From: Methylocystis echinoides
GTDB taxonomy: Bacteria; Pseudomonadota; Alphaproteobacteria; Rhizobiales; Beijerinckiaceae
Direction of reading: 5' to 3'
Length of the DNA stretch: 64,000 nt
NCBI RefSeq assembly: GCF_027923385.1
Contig: NZ_BSEC01000001.1
Span: 3,384,001 to 3,448,000, forward strand
The notes beneath the pieces are model-generated. The model saw nothing but the letters and a program-made list of their open reading frames with translations. It had not been told where the DNA came from and ran no database searches. The translations under genes were made by a program, and so were the position numbers. Positions 16,586 through 26,541 of the stretch are shown here, piece by piece; within the stretch, counting starts at the first letter, position 1, and every line of letters starts with the position of its first letter.

Positions 16586-17716
16586 ATGAAAGACGTGCCG
16601 GGCGGCGCACTCCAGGAGGCCATGAGGCTTACCCGTCAGAAAGACCTCGCGGAGGCGACACGCGTGCTCTTGCGCAGCCTCTCGGGAGAGCGCATGACGA
16701 CGCCAGAGCAACCCACGCCGCCCGCGCCGGACGATGGCGCCGGACCGTCGCGGCATAAACTGCCGCTCGGGGAGACGATTGCGCGCCTGCGAAGCGGCGC
16801 GTTTCCAAACTTCGGCCTGAGCCCCGAAGCCTTTGCGACGCTCGGCAAAAGGCCACGCGTGCATGTGCCGGACGGCGCGTCCTATCTCTCGCGCACATTC
16901 GCCTGTCAGGCGGGCGCCCGCCCCTACAAGGTCTACGCGCCAAGCAAACGATTCAGCGGGAAGGCTCCCCTTGTCGTCATGCTGCATGGCTGCACGCAAA
17001 ACGCGGACGATTTCGCAGTCGGCGCCGGCATGAACCGCCTTGCCGAAGAGCGCGGGTTTGTCGTCGCCTATCCCGAGCAGCCTTTCACCGCCAATCAGCT
17101 CGGCTGCTGGAATTGGTTCAACCCTGCGGATCAGCAGCGCGACGCGGGTGAACCGGGCATCATCGCCGGCCTCACCCGCTTCCTGATCGAAGAGATGAAT
17201 CTGGATGACACGCGCGTTTTTGTCGCCGGCCTTTCCGCCGGCGGCGCGATGGCCGATGTGATGAGCGTGGCCTATCCGGATCTTTTCGCGGGCGCTGGCG
17301 TCCACTCGGGACTTCCGCATGGCAGCGCGACGGACCAGGCCTCAGCCTTCGTCGCCATGAGCGGAAAGCACATGTCGCGTGGAACAGGTCACGCCCGGAA
17401 ACGCACGCGCACCATTATTTTCCACGGCGATCGCGACTCCAAGGTGCATCCCGCGAATGCGGAACGCATTCTGACCGAGGCGCGCGCGGCTCTGTCTGCG
17501 GCTCATGAAGAGAAAACGCAGTCCGGGACCGCGAACGGACGTCGCTATGATCGCAGGATCGTCTGCGACGGGAGAGGCGTTGCGCAGCTCGAATATTGGG
17601 CGGTCGAGGGGCTTGGTCACGCATGGTCGGGAGGCTCGCTCGAAGGGTCGCACACGGATCAGCGCGGACCCGACGCCTCACGCGAGATGATGCGGTTTTT
17701 CCTGGGAGACCCGTGA
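16586..17716 (+). CDS. PHB-depolymerase-family esterase (alpha/beta hydrolase)
   Basis: The start at 16586 (AGGA 7-10 bases upstream) is preferred to the in-frame ATG at 16553, giving 376 residues. The oxyanion region 'VVMLHGCTQNADDFA', nucleophile elbow 'AGLSAGGAM' (Ser217), acid 'FHGDRDSKVHP' and 'GLGHAWSGGS' with the catalytic His are all present, in the order of the Esterase_phd family. The N-terminus has no clear signal peptide, which suggests an intracellular PHB/PHA depolymerase or another polyester or feruloyl-type esterase. It follows the RHH regulator as a two-gene unit. Confidence 0.88.
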   Translation: MKDVPGGALQEAMRLTRQKDLAEATRVLLRSLSGERMTTPEQPTPPAPDDGAGPSRHKLPLGETIARLRSGAFPNFGLSPEAFATLGKRPRVHVPDGASYLSRTFACQAGARPYKVYAPSKRFSGKAPLVVMLHGCTQNADDFAVGAGMNRLAEERGFVVAYPEQPFTANQLGCWNWFNPADQQRDAGEPGIIAGLTRFLIEEMNLDDTRVFVAGLSAGGAMADVMSVAYPDLFAGAGVHSGLPHGSATDQASAFVAMSGKHMSRGTGHARKRTRTIIFHGDRDSKVHPANAERILTEARAALSAAHEEKTQSGTANGRRYDRRIVCDGRGVAQLEYWAVEGLGHAWSGGSLEGSHTDQRGPDASREMMRFFLGDP

Positions 17717-17810
17717 CGCCTGCTTCTGCGATCGTCACGGCGCGCGAGTCCCGCGAAAGCTCGGGAATTTACGCTCCGGCGCGACGATACCGTCGAACAG
17801 GAGAATGACA

Positions 17811-18110
17811 ATGAAACTCGGGAAAGCCGGATTCTGTATGGTGGCGTTCGCCTTCTGTATCGCCTCGGGCGCTCGGGCCGCCACGTCGGAGGGCGACGCC
17901 GCGCCACTGTCGCAGGAAGCGCCCAAGGTCTTTCAACTCGCCAAAGGGTCGCCGGCCTCCAAGGCGTTCGGCAACCCGTTCAAGACGCCGTCGGAGATCG
18001 ACTTCGAGCCCACCGGCTCAATCTCGAACAAGGGAAAAAAGCCCCCGGCCGCGGATGAGCTGACCGACACGCCAGCCGAGACGGCGCCTCCCGCAAAGAA
18101 GAGGAACTGA
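17811..18110 (+). CDS. Small exported protein of unknown function
   Basis: The ATG at 17811 has AGGAG 7 bases upstream; the ATG at 17805 is too close to that site. The product is 99 residues with a signal peptide ('MVAFAFCIASGARAA') and a short Pro/Lys-rich mature chain ending 'AETAPPAKKRN', probably unstructured and periplasmic. No family recognised. It follows the esterase by 94 bases. Confidence 0.6.
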   Translation: MKLGKAGFCMVAFAFCIASGARAATSEGDAAPLSQEAPKVFQLAKGSPASKAFGNPFKTPSEIDFEPTGSISNKGKKPPAADELTDTPAETAPPAKKRN

Positions 18111-18129
18111 CGATCCATCAGCCAAACGC

Positions 18130-18159
18130 AAGCCCCTTCGATGGTTGACGAAGGGGCTT
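18130..18159. terminator. Hairpin between convergent genes
   Basis: An 11-bp perfect stem (AAGCCCCTTCG / CGAAGGGGCTT) with an 8-base loop lies between the small exported protein and the chemoreceptor, whose genes converge. It has no long T-run, but its position suggests a bidirectional terminator. Confidence 0.6.
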
Positions 18160-18193
18160 CGCGGCGTCAACACTCTCGGCGCCGCCGAAGGTC

Positions 18194-20221
18194 TCAGAAC
18201 TCTTCCCAGCCGGCCTGGGAGCCAGGCTCCCGGGCGCGTCGCGCCAGATTGCCTTCACTGACCGGCTGGGCGGCCCGCGGTTTCGTGGGAGCCGCGCGCA
18301 TCTCCGCTTTCCGGGCCATGGGCGCCGAGGCGACGCGGAAAGCGCCCACCGAACGCTCGAGGCCGAGACTGTCGCGTTGAAGCCCCTCGGTCGCGGAGGT
18401 CGTTTCCTGAACCATCGCCGCATTGCGTTGCGTGATCTGGTCCATCTGATCGACCGCGCTGCTGATCTCCGAGAGGCTCGTCGCCTGCGCCTCGGCGCCG
18501 CCCGCGATTTCCGTCACGAGGCTGTTCACCTCGACAACATGCGTCACAATCGTCTCGAGCGCTCTCACCGTCTGATGAACGAAGTCGACGCCCTGTGAGA
18601 CCTTCGTCGACGAGTTGGCGACCAGCGCCTTGATCTCCCGCGCCGCCTGCGCCGACCTCTGCGCGAGCGCGCGAACTTCCATGGCGACAACCGCAAAGCC
18701 CTTGCCCGCGTCTCCCGCGCGCGCCGCCTCGACGCCGGCGTTCAGCGCAAGCAGATTGGTCTGGAATGCAATTTCATCGATCACGCCGATGATCTGGTCG
18801 ATGTCGCGCGAGGATCGTTCGATTTCCGAAATGGCCTCGACCGCCTTGCGGGCGACTTCGCCGCTTCGCTCGGCGTCCTGCTTGGTTTCACCGACGATGT
18901 TGCTGGCGTGCGCAGCGCTCGCCGCCGAATGCTTGATCGTTTGCGTCACTTCCCTCAGCGCGGCCGTCGTTTCCTCGAGGCTCGCGGCCTGCTGCTCGGT
19001 TCGATGCGAGAGTTCGGCGGCGGCGGACTTGATTCCTTCCGCGCCGCGCCGCACCGATTCCGAATTCGCCTTGACGCCCGTCAGCGCGGTTTCGAGCTGC
19101 GACATGGCGGAATTGAAATCCGTCTGCAGTTTGCGATAGGCCTCCGGCAATCGGTCCGACCACCGCCACGTCAGGTCGCAGGCCGCCAGTTTGCCCAGTC
19201 CGCCCGCGAGCGCGCTCAGGAGTTCGCCTTGTTCTTTGGCGCGCGCTTCCCGCTCCGCCTCATTCGCCCGCCGCTCCGCTTCGACGATGGCGCGCTGTTC
19301 CTCGACCTGCCTGAGGGTCTCGATGCGCTCCGTCGCGATGGTCTGGAAGCGACCATATGTCCGGGCGAGTTCGCCGATCTCGTCTTCCCGGTCTGCCTCA
19401 TTGACCTGATAGCCGAGCTTGTCCTGCGCGAGTTCCGAGAATGTGAAAGTGATCCACTTCAACGGGGCGACGACAAAGCGGCGCACGGCGAGGACCGACA
19501 GAAGACAGGTGAGCGCGACGATCACGACGCTCGCGAGCGCCACATTCTTCTGGCGCTGGCGCAGGTCGGCGAGCATGTTCATGCTTGCCGACAATCCTGC
19601 GTCGCTTTCCGCTTTCATCCGCTTGAGCGCCTCGGACATCCCGTCCGCTTCCTGCAGCGTGTCGCATAATTCGTCGAAGCGGGCCATCATCTTGTTGCCG
19701 GCCGCCGGCCCCTGCGCCGCGTAGGCCTTCGCCATCTGGACTCCGAACGCGTACCAGTCGGGAAAGGCTTTCTCGAGCTTCTCGAAGGAAGCGACGAGAT
19801 TCGGGCTGTTGAGAGACGCGGCGAGCGCCGCCGCCGCCCGCACGTCTGATTGAAATTTGGTCGCGTATTTATCGGCCTCGTCCAGCCCCCCGTCGAGGCC
19901 ATCGAGTCCGCGCGTCGCCGCATAGTCCTGCAGATATTGCTGCACCTGAATGATGTCCATCTCGACATCTTTTCGCAGGCCGACAAGCTCGGGGAACTGT
20001 TCGGAAAACTTCTTGACGTCCTGCTCGACTTTCCCCGCGACCGACTGATCGACGCCGATGAGATAGGCGTCGTAGCCGGCGCAGGAAATCGTGACCAACG
20101 CAATCAGTCCGAACAGAACGAACGACGAGCGCGACAGATCGCGGAAAAGCAGATGGGAAACGAACCCGGCAGGCGCAGCCATGCGAGCACTCGCGTTTTC
20201 GAAAGGGGGAAGCGCGGACAT
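18194..20221 (-). CDS. Methyl-accepting chemotaxis protein with two TM segments and CheR/CheB-docking tail
   Basis: This 675-residue receptor has TM1 near residues 33-55 ('[20 protein letters not shown]'), a periplasmic helical bundle of about 165 residues, TM2 near 223-245 ('[20 protein letters not shown]'), HAMP, and a long coiled-coil signalling domain with the hairpin tip '[20 protein letters not shown]'. It ends '...QAGWEEF', close to the NWETF/GWEEF-type pentapeptide that tethers CheR and CheB. The ligand is unknown. No che gene lies nearby, so it serves a core cluster elsewhere. Confidence 0.93.
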   Translation of the reverse strand: MSALPPFENASARMAAPAGFVSHLLFRDLSRSSFVLFGLIALVTISCAGYDAYLIGVDQSVAGKVEQDVKKFSEQFPELVGLRKDVEMDIIQVQQYLQDYAATRGLDGLDGGLDEADKYATKFQSDVRAAAALAASLNSPNLVASFEKLEKAFPDWYAFGVQMAKAYAAQGPAAGNKMMARFDELCDTLQEADGMSEALKRMKAESDAGLSASMNMLADLRQRQKNVALASVVIVALTCLLSVLAVRRFVVAPLKWITFTFSELAQDKLGYQVNEADREDEIGELARTYGRFQTIATERIETLRQVEEQRAIVEAERRANEAEREARAKEQGELLSALAGGLGKLAACDLTWRWSDRLPEAYRKLQTDFNSAMSQLETALTGVKANSESVRRGAEGIKSAAAELSHRTEQQAASLEETTAALREVTQTIKHSAASAAHASNIVGETKQDAERSGEVARKAVEAISEIERSSRDIDQIIGVIDEIAFQTNLLALNAGVEAARAGDAGKGFAVVAMEVRALAQRSAQAAREIKALVANSSTKVSQGVDFVHQTVRALETIVTHVVEVNSLVTEIAGGAEAQATSLSEISSAVDQMDQITQRNAAMVQETTSATEGLQRDSLGLERSVGAFRVASAPMARKAEMRAAPTKPRAAQPVSEGNLARRAREPGSQAGWEEF

Positions 20222-20467
20222 TCAGCGCAGGGCCGAGAGCGAAAGAGCGGCGTCATGCCTCCGGCGCATACCGGCTTTCGCTTTCAAAGCATGGAGTCGG
20301 ACGGCTAAAAAAGCGTAAAGGAACGACCGTCAATCGCACCCTATGGCAAGCGCCGTAATTCCTAATGGATTTTTACACTACTTAATTCTCGTTAACCCAG
20401 CATCGTGCAAGGCGCCTGCCGCCATCCTTCCTTCCGAATCTTCATTGAAGCCGTTCGGGAGCGTGCG
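20222..20467. other. Divergent promoter region of chemoreceptor and porin
   Basis: 246 bases between divergent genes. An AT-rich part near 20350-20395 is the best place for promoters. No clear operator was seen. Confidence 0.35.
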
Positions 20468-22507
20468 ATGTCCGGATATCAGAAATACTGGTTTGTGCTC
20501 CTGGCGGGGGCGGTTCTTCCCGGCCTTGACGGGAATGGTCACGCGCGCGCCGAAGAGGCGATTTCGTGGCAAGGGCTGCATATCGGCGTGAGCGGCGGCG
20601 CGGCGCTTCCGGCGCAAAACGGTCGCGCGTTTCAGGCGGTCGACGGCTATCCGCAGGATGGCTTGTTCAATCTCGCCCCGCCGCCCGGCGATGTCGCAAC
20701 CGCGCTCTACGGTGTGCATACGGGATATGACTGGCAGATCGGCTCCTTTGTCTTCGGTATCGAAACCGGGTTCTCGTCTTTCCGCGGTCGCGGCGGCGGC
20801 TCGGCCGTCTTTGCGACGGGGAGCGGCTTCATTGAATCGGGCGCAACCAATTACGTCTTCGTTCCCGGGCAGCGCGCCGATTATTTCGGGAGCTTGAGCG
20901 CGCGCGCGGGCTTCGCAACCGGACGCATGCTCGCTTATGCGACGGGCGGCTTCGCGACCGGCGGCTCCGCCGGCGAGGGCAGCATCTGGCTCAACGGCGT
21001 CGCCTTCGATGCGGGGAAGTCAGGTTCGCTCCAGACAAAATTTCTGGCGGGCGCGGGCATCGAATACGCTTTCGCGCAAGAATGGTCGGTGCGCGCCGAA
21101 TATCTTTATCTCGATCTTGCCCCCAACAAGCAGCTCTTCGTAAGCGAGGACGGCGCGTCCTTCCTGCTGAAGACGCATCCCGCCGATCACCTTCTGCGAC
21201 TCGGGCTGAATTACCGCATGTTCCCGAGCGATCCGCCTTCGGACGACGCGAAGGGCGACGCGGCGCCGGAAGAGCGTTTCAGCGTCCACGGACAAATGAC
21301 GCTGGTCGGTCAGACCTATCCAAGATTTCGCTCGCTTTACCAGGGACCAAACAGCCTTCCGGCACAAGCTGGAATTGATGAAACCTTCTCGGTCACCACC
21401 TTCTTTGGAATAAGACTGTGGAAGGGCGCCGAGGCGTATCTCAATCCCGAAACGACACAGGGATTTGGTCTCGCGGATGGGTACGGCTTCGCCGGTTATC
21501 CCAACAACGAGGCGTTCCAGGGCGGCAGCACGTCGAACAATCTGCACTTCCAGCGCTATTTCCTGCGCCAGAACTTCGGTCTCGGCGGGGAACAGGAGAA
21601 AATCGAGGCTGGCCAGAACACGCTGGAGGGCATGGTCGACGCCAATCGCGTGATCGTGACGATCGGCAAATATGGCGTGACCGACATCTTCGACGACAAC
21701 CGCTTCGCGCACGACTCGCGCAACGGTTTCCTGAACAATTCCATCAACACCATGGGCGCGTTCGATTACCCCGCGGACCCGTGGGGGTACACATTCGGCG
21801 TGACAGGTGAATTGAAATATGACCGCTGGTCGGTCCGCAGCAGCGTTTTCCAGTTGCCCGATTACCCTGACGCGCGGACCTTCGAAATGAAGCCCCGCAC
21901 CGGTTACGAGGCGGTCGCGGAAATCGAGGAACGCCACGAAATATGCGACCAGCCGGGACGCCTCAAATTTCTCGTCTTCGCCAATGATGCGCACATGGGA
22001 CGGTACGACCAGGCTCTGGCCTTGGCCGCCCTGACTGGCGAACCGCCGGATATCACCGCGCTGCACGGCCGTCATGTGAAGGTCGGCGGCGGCGTCAATC
22101 TCGAACAGCAGCTGACGGACAGTATGGGCATGTTCGCGCGCGCGAGCTGGGCGAACGACGCCTATGAGACCCTCGCCTTTGCCGAGATCGAGCGGTCCTT
22201 TTCCGGCGGTCTGGTTTTTTCCGGCAGTCTATGGGAGCGAAAAGAGGACATCGTCGGCGTCGGCTTCGCGCTCAACGGGCTTTCCGACGCGCACGCGACG
22301 TATCTCGGGCGCGGCGGACTTGGCATGTATCTGGGAGACGGCGGCCTCTCCTACGCCGGCGAACATGTTTTCGAGGCCTATTACCGTCTCGGACTCGCCG
22401 ACGGCATCCATATCACCGCGGATTATCAGTTGGTCGATAATCCCGGCTACAATCGCGACCGCGGTCCGGTCAATCTGTTCGCGCTGCGGCTGCACGCCGA
22501 ATTCTGA
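20468..22507 (+). CDS. Outer-membrane beta-barrel fused to OprB-type carbohydrate porin
   Basis: The ATG at 20468 is chosen because GGGAG lies about 7 bases upstream and a signal peptide follows ('WFVLLAGAVLPGLDGNGHARA'). Residues of about 30-240 resemble Omp25/31-type barrels ('VHTGYDWQIGSFVFGIETGF', 'RAEYLYLDLAPN', 'LRLGLNYRMF'). Residues of about 270-680 resemble OprB carbohydrate-selective porins ('GLADGYGFAGYPNNEAFQ', 'YGVTDIFDDNRFAHDSRN', 'ADYQLVDNPGYNRDRGP', final '-LFALRLHAEF'). The terminal Phe fits BAM assembly. Two complete barrels in one chain is unusual. Substrate unknown. Confidence 0.85.
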   Translation: MSGYQKYWFVLLAGAVLPGLDGNGHARAEEAISWQGLHIGVSGGAALPAQNGRAFQAVDGYPQDGLFNLAPPPGDVATALYGVHTGYDWQIGSFVFGIETGFSSFRGRGGGSAVFATGSGFIESGATNYVFVPGQRADYFGSLSARAGFATGRMLAYATGGFATGGSAGEGSIWLNGVAFDAGKSGSLQTKFLAGAGIEYAFAQEWSVRAEYLYLDLAPNKQLFVSEDGASFLLKTHPADHLLRLGLNYRMFPSDPPSDDAKGDAAPEERFSVHGQMTLVGQTYPRFRSLYQGPNSLPAQAGIDETFSVTTFFGIRLWKGAEAYLNPETTQGFGLADGYGFAGYPNNEAFQGGSTSNNLHFQRYFLRQNFGLGGEQEKIEAGQNTLEGMVDANRVIVTIGKYGVTDIFDDNRFAHDSRNGFLNNSINTMGAFDYPADPWGYTFGVTGELKYDRWSVRSSVFQLPDYPDARTFEMKPRTGYEAVAEIEERHEICDQPGRLKFLVFANDAHMGRYDQALALAALTGEPPDITALHGRHVKVGGGVNLEQQLTDSMGMFARASWANDAYETLAFAEIERSFSGGLVFSGSLWERKEDIVGVGFALNGLSDAHATYLGRGGLGMYLGDGGLSYAGEHVFEAYYRLGLADGIHITADYQLVDNPGYNRDRGPVNLFALRLHAEF

Positions 22508-22532
22508 TCCGCTTCGGCGCGCCAGTCCGGCG

Positions 22533-22766
22533 TCAGTCGCACAGAATATCGAACAGTCCCGTGCAACAGCCGCTCTTCTGCGGCGTGCGGGAGAAGGGGC
22601 CGGCGCGTCGCTCACTGCTCTTTTCGAGAGAGGTGCGCGGCACGCCCTCAAAAAAGCGGCTCGGCTCACGCGAGACGCCGGTGCCCTTCGCAAAGGCCGA
22701 CCCGGCGAATCCGGGAAACAGCAGGGTTGCCGAAATGAGCACGATCGCGACTCGAGGGGACTTCAT
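22533..22766 (-). CDS. Small exported cysteine-containing protein
   Basis: The ATG at 22766 has GGAG about 8 bases upstream. The 77-residue product has a signal peptide ('VAIVLISATLLFPGFAGSAFA') and a mature part of about 50 residues ending 'KSGCCTGLFDILCD', with three cysteines in the last 11 residues. It lies 171 bases downstream of the TonB-dependent receptor in the same orientation. A periplasmic metal-binding or partner role is possible but unproved. Confidence 0.6.
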   Translation of the reverse strand: MKSPRVAIVLISATLLFPGFAGSAFAKGTGVSREPSRFFEGVPRTSLEKSSERRAGPFSRTPQKSGCCTGLFDILCD

Positions 22767-22937
22767 CTTCCAATCTCCATTGCCCGCGCAGCCCGAAGCC
22801 GGTTCTACGCCAGGTTGAGGCATTTCTGCCAGGCGCCATTCCAGCTGCAAAACCCGCGCCCGGCCGAACTGTCCCATTTTGAGACGGCGCTTTCGGCGTC
22901 GCGCCGAGTCAGGCGCAGACCGGCCCGGAAAGACGGC

Positions 22938-25481
22938 CTATTCCCAAAACTTCACGAGCTGGAACGGCTCGGTCAGATCGAGGCCCTTCGTGGTCGCGGG
23001 ATTGAAATCGAGCGGCCCGCCGAAGGTCAGGCGCCATGAGGGTTTCTCGATCGGGTGTCCCACGACGCCCATCTGGCCCGTGCTGCACACGGCGTCCGTC
23101 GTCGGCGCGCTGATGGCGCCGATACAGGCCTGGAACAGCGGATCTGTCGGCAGCATGGAGCCGTAGCCATAGGCGATCTGCATCGAGCGGGAATTGAACA
23201 TGTTGAAGACGTCGAGCTGAAGTTTCCAGCCTTCCTTCCAACGATATCCCAGACGTCCGTTCACCGTGCCGATCGCCGGGCTCTTGAGGAAACCGTCCTG
23301 GGTGAGCGCGCGCGGCGCAATGTAGCGATATTTGAAATTCGCGAACCAGCCGGTCGCCTCGCCCAGCTCCAGCACGCCCGTCGCGATGATCGGCGTCGCG
23401 TTCACGAGGTAATTACCCGGCGCATTGCTCTGCCAGGCGCCCCATTGGAACGCGTCCGGCTGCAACAGATCGACGAAGAGTTCCGCCTGTTCCTTGTCGT
23501 AGCCTCTGAAGCGCGCATGCGTCGCCGTCACATCGCCCTCGAAGGCGAGCCACGACAGCGGGCGATAATGGTTGCTCAGCTCGACGCCGATGCGGTCCGC
23601 GCCGCGCGCGATGACCGTATTGCCGCTGTCGCCTTCGAAAATATTCTCCTGCGCCGTCTGAATGAAGAACAATGTCGCGGCGCTTTCGAGCTTGTCGATG
23701 GCCCGCGTCTTCACGCCGACCTCCGCGCCGGTCGATGGCGACAGAAGCCCGTTCTTTGGAACGCGGACATAGCCGAGATCGTCGCCGATCTCATTGGCCG
23801 CGAAGCGCTGCGTCGTCGCGCGGAAATCATTCGAGTGAAAGCCGCGGCCGAAATTCAGATAGAAATCCGTCTTGTCGTCGAAAGGATTGAGGATGACCGA
23901 CGCCTTCGGGCTGAGGAGCTGCGCATTTGAGGCGCCGCTGTTCGCCGGTCCCGTCCAGAGCCGGAAGGGATTGGTGGGATCGAAATCAGGCTGGCCGAAA
24001 GCCGGGATCAGCGGCGAATCCCAATAGTTCTGCAAGCCCTGATTGGAGCCCCAGTAATAGTCCCAGCGGGCGCCGACGATGGTTTTCAGCCAGGGCGTCC
24101 ATCTGGTCTTGAGATCGGTCAGCAGCGCAATGCTGCCTTCGCCGACATGATCGTTGCGGACCGTATCGTAGGCAACGCGCTGCACGGAATCCTGCAGTCC
24201 GAGGCGGATGTCGTCGTAGCGCGACTGAAAGCCGAATTTCAGCTCGCTCTCCTTATCGTCGAGCAAGTTGAATTTGAGGGTGTGGTAGGCGTTGCCGCCG
24301 ATCATGGTGCGCCGGTCGAACTGCCTGAACTGGTCGCCAAGAACGGGATTGGCGAGAAAATAGGTGAAATCGTTGAAGAGATTGAGGGTCGAATGCATGG
24401 CGAATCCTTCGACCTTGGTGCGATAACTCGCCGTCTCCTGCGCCCAGCGGCCAGACAGGCTGAAACGCGTCGTGTCGCCGCCGTCGGAGGCGTTGAGACT
24501 TCCCCAGCGCGAGAAGCCGAGATCGAAGGCGCGCAGCGGCACCTGATCCGTCGAGTTCCAGCGGTTCGCATAGGCCATGCCCGTGATCGACGCGCCGTTA
24601 TTTTCTTCCCCCGTCGACCAGCGCAACACGCCGTTGATCTTGCGCGCCTGATTGGGAACGATCCACGGGCCGTCATAGGTCGACATCTCGCCGCCGCCGA
24701 AAATGTCGCCGCCGGCGAATTCCCAGGACTTCATGCCGAAGACGCGCCCATAGCCAAAGGCGCCGCCGGTCGTCGAAAACACGCCCTGCGGAACCTTCCG
24801 CAAATATTGCATCCGGATCGTGCCGGCGTTGGAGAAGTCGCCGTCCTCGACGTTATAGGGCCCTTTGCGTGCATCCACATAGGCGAGCATTTCGGGGATC
24901 ACGAAATTGGCGTCCGAATAGCCCTGCCCGTGTCCATGCGTGCGCATGTTGAGCGGCATGGCGTCGAGGTAGAGCGCCAGATCCGTGCCGTGATCGAGAT
25001 CGAAGCCGCGCAGATAATACTGGTTGGCCTTGCCTTCGCCGCTGTGCTGGGTGACGGCGAGGCCGGGAACGACCTCCAGCGCCTCTCCCGGCCGGAACGA
25101 GGGAATCGTGTTGACCTGGCCGCCTGTAAAGAAACGCTCGCTGGACGAGGGCATTTCCTTCGGTGGCGCCGGATAGTCGATGCGGGGGCCGAGCGCCGTG
25201 TTCTGCTGCGCGGAGGAATCGAAGCCGTCGTTCGCGTCAGCGACGGCGACCGGGACGACGACCCGGTCGGCGGCGCGGGGCGCCGGTATGACATGCGTGT
25301 GGTAAAGCGTGTGGGTATGGGTTTTGCCGCCATGGGAGTGCGTGACGGCATGGACATGGCCGACCATGATTGTCGGAAGCTTGGTCTGCGCCAGAGCGTC
25401 GCTGGCGGCAAGCGCTGCGATCAGCGCGACGGCAGAAACCCTCAGAGATCCATTCAACGACATCGCCCACCGCCATGGCAT
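22938..25481 (-). CDS. TonB-dependent outer-membrane receptor with His-rich N-terminus
   Basis: This 847-residue protein begins with a signal peptide ('VSAVALIAALAASDALAQ'); the ATG at 25463 is an equally good start. Directly after cleavage comes a His-rich segment ('HVHAVTHSHGGKTHTHTLYH'). The plug follows near residues 110-230 ('RPGEALEVVPGLAVTQHSGE', 'YYLRGFDLDHGTDLALYLDA') and then a 22-strand barrel ending 'LTEPFQLVKFWE'. Plug motifs fit substrate receptors rather than FecA-type signalling receptors, and no sigma/anti-sigma genes are adjacent. The histidines suggest a Cu, Ni, Zn or Co ligand. Confidence 0.9.
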   Translation of the reverse strand: MPWRWAMSLNGSLRVSAVALIAALAASDALAQTKLPTIMVGHVHAVTHSHGGKTHTHTLYHTHVIPAPRAADRVVVPVAVADANDGFDSSAQQNTALGPRIDYPAPPKEMPSSSERFFTGGQVNTIPSFRPGEALEVVPGLAVTQHSGEGKANQYYLRGFDLDHGTDLALYLDAMPLNMRTHGHGQGYSDANFVIPEMLAYVDARKGPYNVEDGDFSNAGTIRMQYLRKVPQGVFSTTGGAFGYGRVFGMKSWEFAGGDIFGGGEMSTYDGPWIVPNQARKINGVLRWSTGEENNGASITGMAYANRWNSTDQVPLRAFDLGFSRWGSLNASDGGDTTRFSLSGRWAQETASYRTKVEGFAMHSTLNLFNDFTYFLANPVLGDQFRQFDRRTMIGGNAYHTLKFNLLDDKESELKFGFQSRYDDIRLGLQDSVQRVAYDTVRNDHVGEGSIALLTDLKTRWTPWLKTIVGARWDYYWGSNQGLQNYWDSPLIPAFGQPDFDPTNPFRLWTGPANSGASNAQLLSPKASVILNPFDDKTDFYLNFGRGFHSNDFRATTQRFAANEIGDDLGYVRVPKNGLLSPSTGAEVGVKTRAIDKLESAATLFFIQTAQENIFEGDSGNTVIARGADRIGVELSNHYRPLSWLAFEGDVTATHARFRGYDKEQAELFVDLLQPDAFQWGAWQSNAPGNYLVNATPIIATGVLELGEATGWFANFKYRYIAPRALTQDGFLKSPAIGTVNGRLGYRWKEGWKLQLDVFNMFNSRSMQIAYGYGSMLPTDPLFQACIGAISAPTTDAVCSTGQMGVVGHPIEKPSWRLTFGGPLDFNPATTKGLDLTEPFQLVKFWE

Positions 25482-25599
25482 GACAAACCGAACCGGGCGG
25501 ATTTTATAGATTTGAAGTCAGAGGGCTACCGGCGAGTATGAACAACATGTGTTTTGCGCATACGTGTAGCAACTATGCCACAGGCCGCCCTGCCGGGCC

Positions 25600-25851
25600 T
25601 CAGGACCATCTTTTCCCGGCGATCAGATATCGCAGCAGCCAACCGACGCCGAGCGGCACGAGAAACGCCGCGATCAGGGAAAGAGTTACGCCGCTATCGC
25701 TCGCGAGCTGATCGAAAAGGCTGCGCTGCATGTCCTTGACTTCGAGATAGAACAGCCCGCCCGCAGCCGCGATCCCGGCGAAAAACCCGAGATAGAAGAG
25801 CGCGTCGCCGATTTTGGCGGCCGTCGTGGCTTTCGCATGGGCGTGACGCAT
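25600..25851 (-). CDS. Small two-TM membrane protein
   Basis: The ORF encodes 83 residues with two hydrophobic helices ('ALFYLGFFAGIAAAGGLFYL' and 'LSLIAAFLVPLGVGWLLRYL') joined by a short polar segment. The N-terminus is His/Lys-rich ('MRHAHAKATTAAK'). It lies upstream of the TonB receptor in the same orientation and might be part of the same transcription unit. No family recognised. Confidence 0.6.
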   Translation of the reverse strand: MRHAHAKATTAAKIGDALFYLGFFAGIAAAGGLFYLEVKDMQRSLFDQLASDSGVTLSLIAAFLVPLGVGWLLRYLIAGKRWS

Positions 25852-25983
25852 CGGCTATCCCTTTTGTTCTTCCCGGCGCGGGTCGATGGTCGCCCTGCCC
25901 GCTCAGGGATAGACCTGCCATCGCCGGCGAAGTCAACGCGGGGCCGGGCGCGCGCCCCTTCCGACAGGCCGAACGCCGCGCTG

Positions 25984-26541
25984 TCACGACAACCAGCGAA
26001 TCTGCGCCGGCTTGCGGGGGACAGGCGCGGCCGGCGACGCGGGCCGGCCGATGGCGATGGGCGCGAGGGGCGCTTCGTCATCGCCAAGGCCGATGAGGGC
26101 GCGCCCTTCCGAGGTGCCGAGGAAAGGTTGGCAAAGGCCGATCCAGCAGCTTCCGAACCCCTGGGCGACGGCGCCAAGCATGAGGTTCTCGGCCGCGAGG
26201 GCGCACTCCTCCGCGGCCCAGGGCGCGTTCTTCCTCGCCGAGATGATGATCAGCGCCGGCGCACGGTAGAAAACGTGGAACTCGGGGTCGGCCAGCTTTT
26301 CGTAAAGCTGCTCGGGCAGATCCAAAGGCCTGCAACGCGTCATATAGGCCTTCGCGGCCTCGGAGATCTGATCGAGCAGCCCGCGATTCGTGACCACGCA
26401 AAATGACCAGAACTGCCGATTCGCGGCGCTGGGCGCGGCGATCGCGAGGTCGATCAGCCCCTCGATCTCCTTGCGAGACAGACCGTCTGCCGCAAAATCC
26501 CTGATCGACTGGCGGGTTCGGATCGCGTCCTCAGTCTCCAT
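25984..26541 (-). CDS. Nitroreductase-family FMN oxidoreductase
   Basis: This 185-residue protein has the nitroreductase start 'TRQSIRDF' (FMN-phosphate Arg/Ser), 'AIAAPSAANRQFWSFCVV', and 'AAENLMLGAVAQGFGSCWIG' with the flavin-contacting loop near residue 125-145. These enzymes are cytosolic homodimers using NAD(P)H to reduce nitro compounds, quinones or flavin-like substrates; the physiological substrate is not evident. The C-terminus is Pro/Ala-rich. Divergent from the major OMP gene. Confidence 0.88.
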   Translation of the reverse strand: METEDAIRTRQSIRDFAADGLSRKEIEGLIDLAIAAPSAANRQFWSFCVVTNRGLLDQISEAAKAYMTRCRPLDLPEQLYEKLADPEFHVFYRAPALIIISARKNAPWAAEECALAAENLMLGAVAQGFGSCWIGLCQPFLGTSEGRALIGLGDDEAPLAPIAIGRPASPAAPVPRKPAQIRWLS

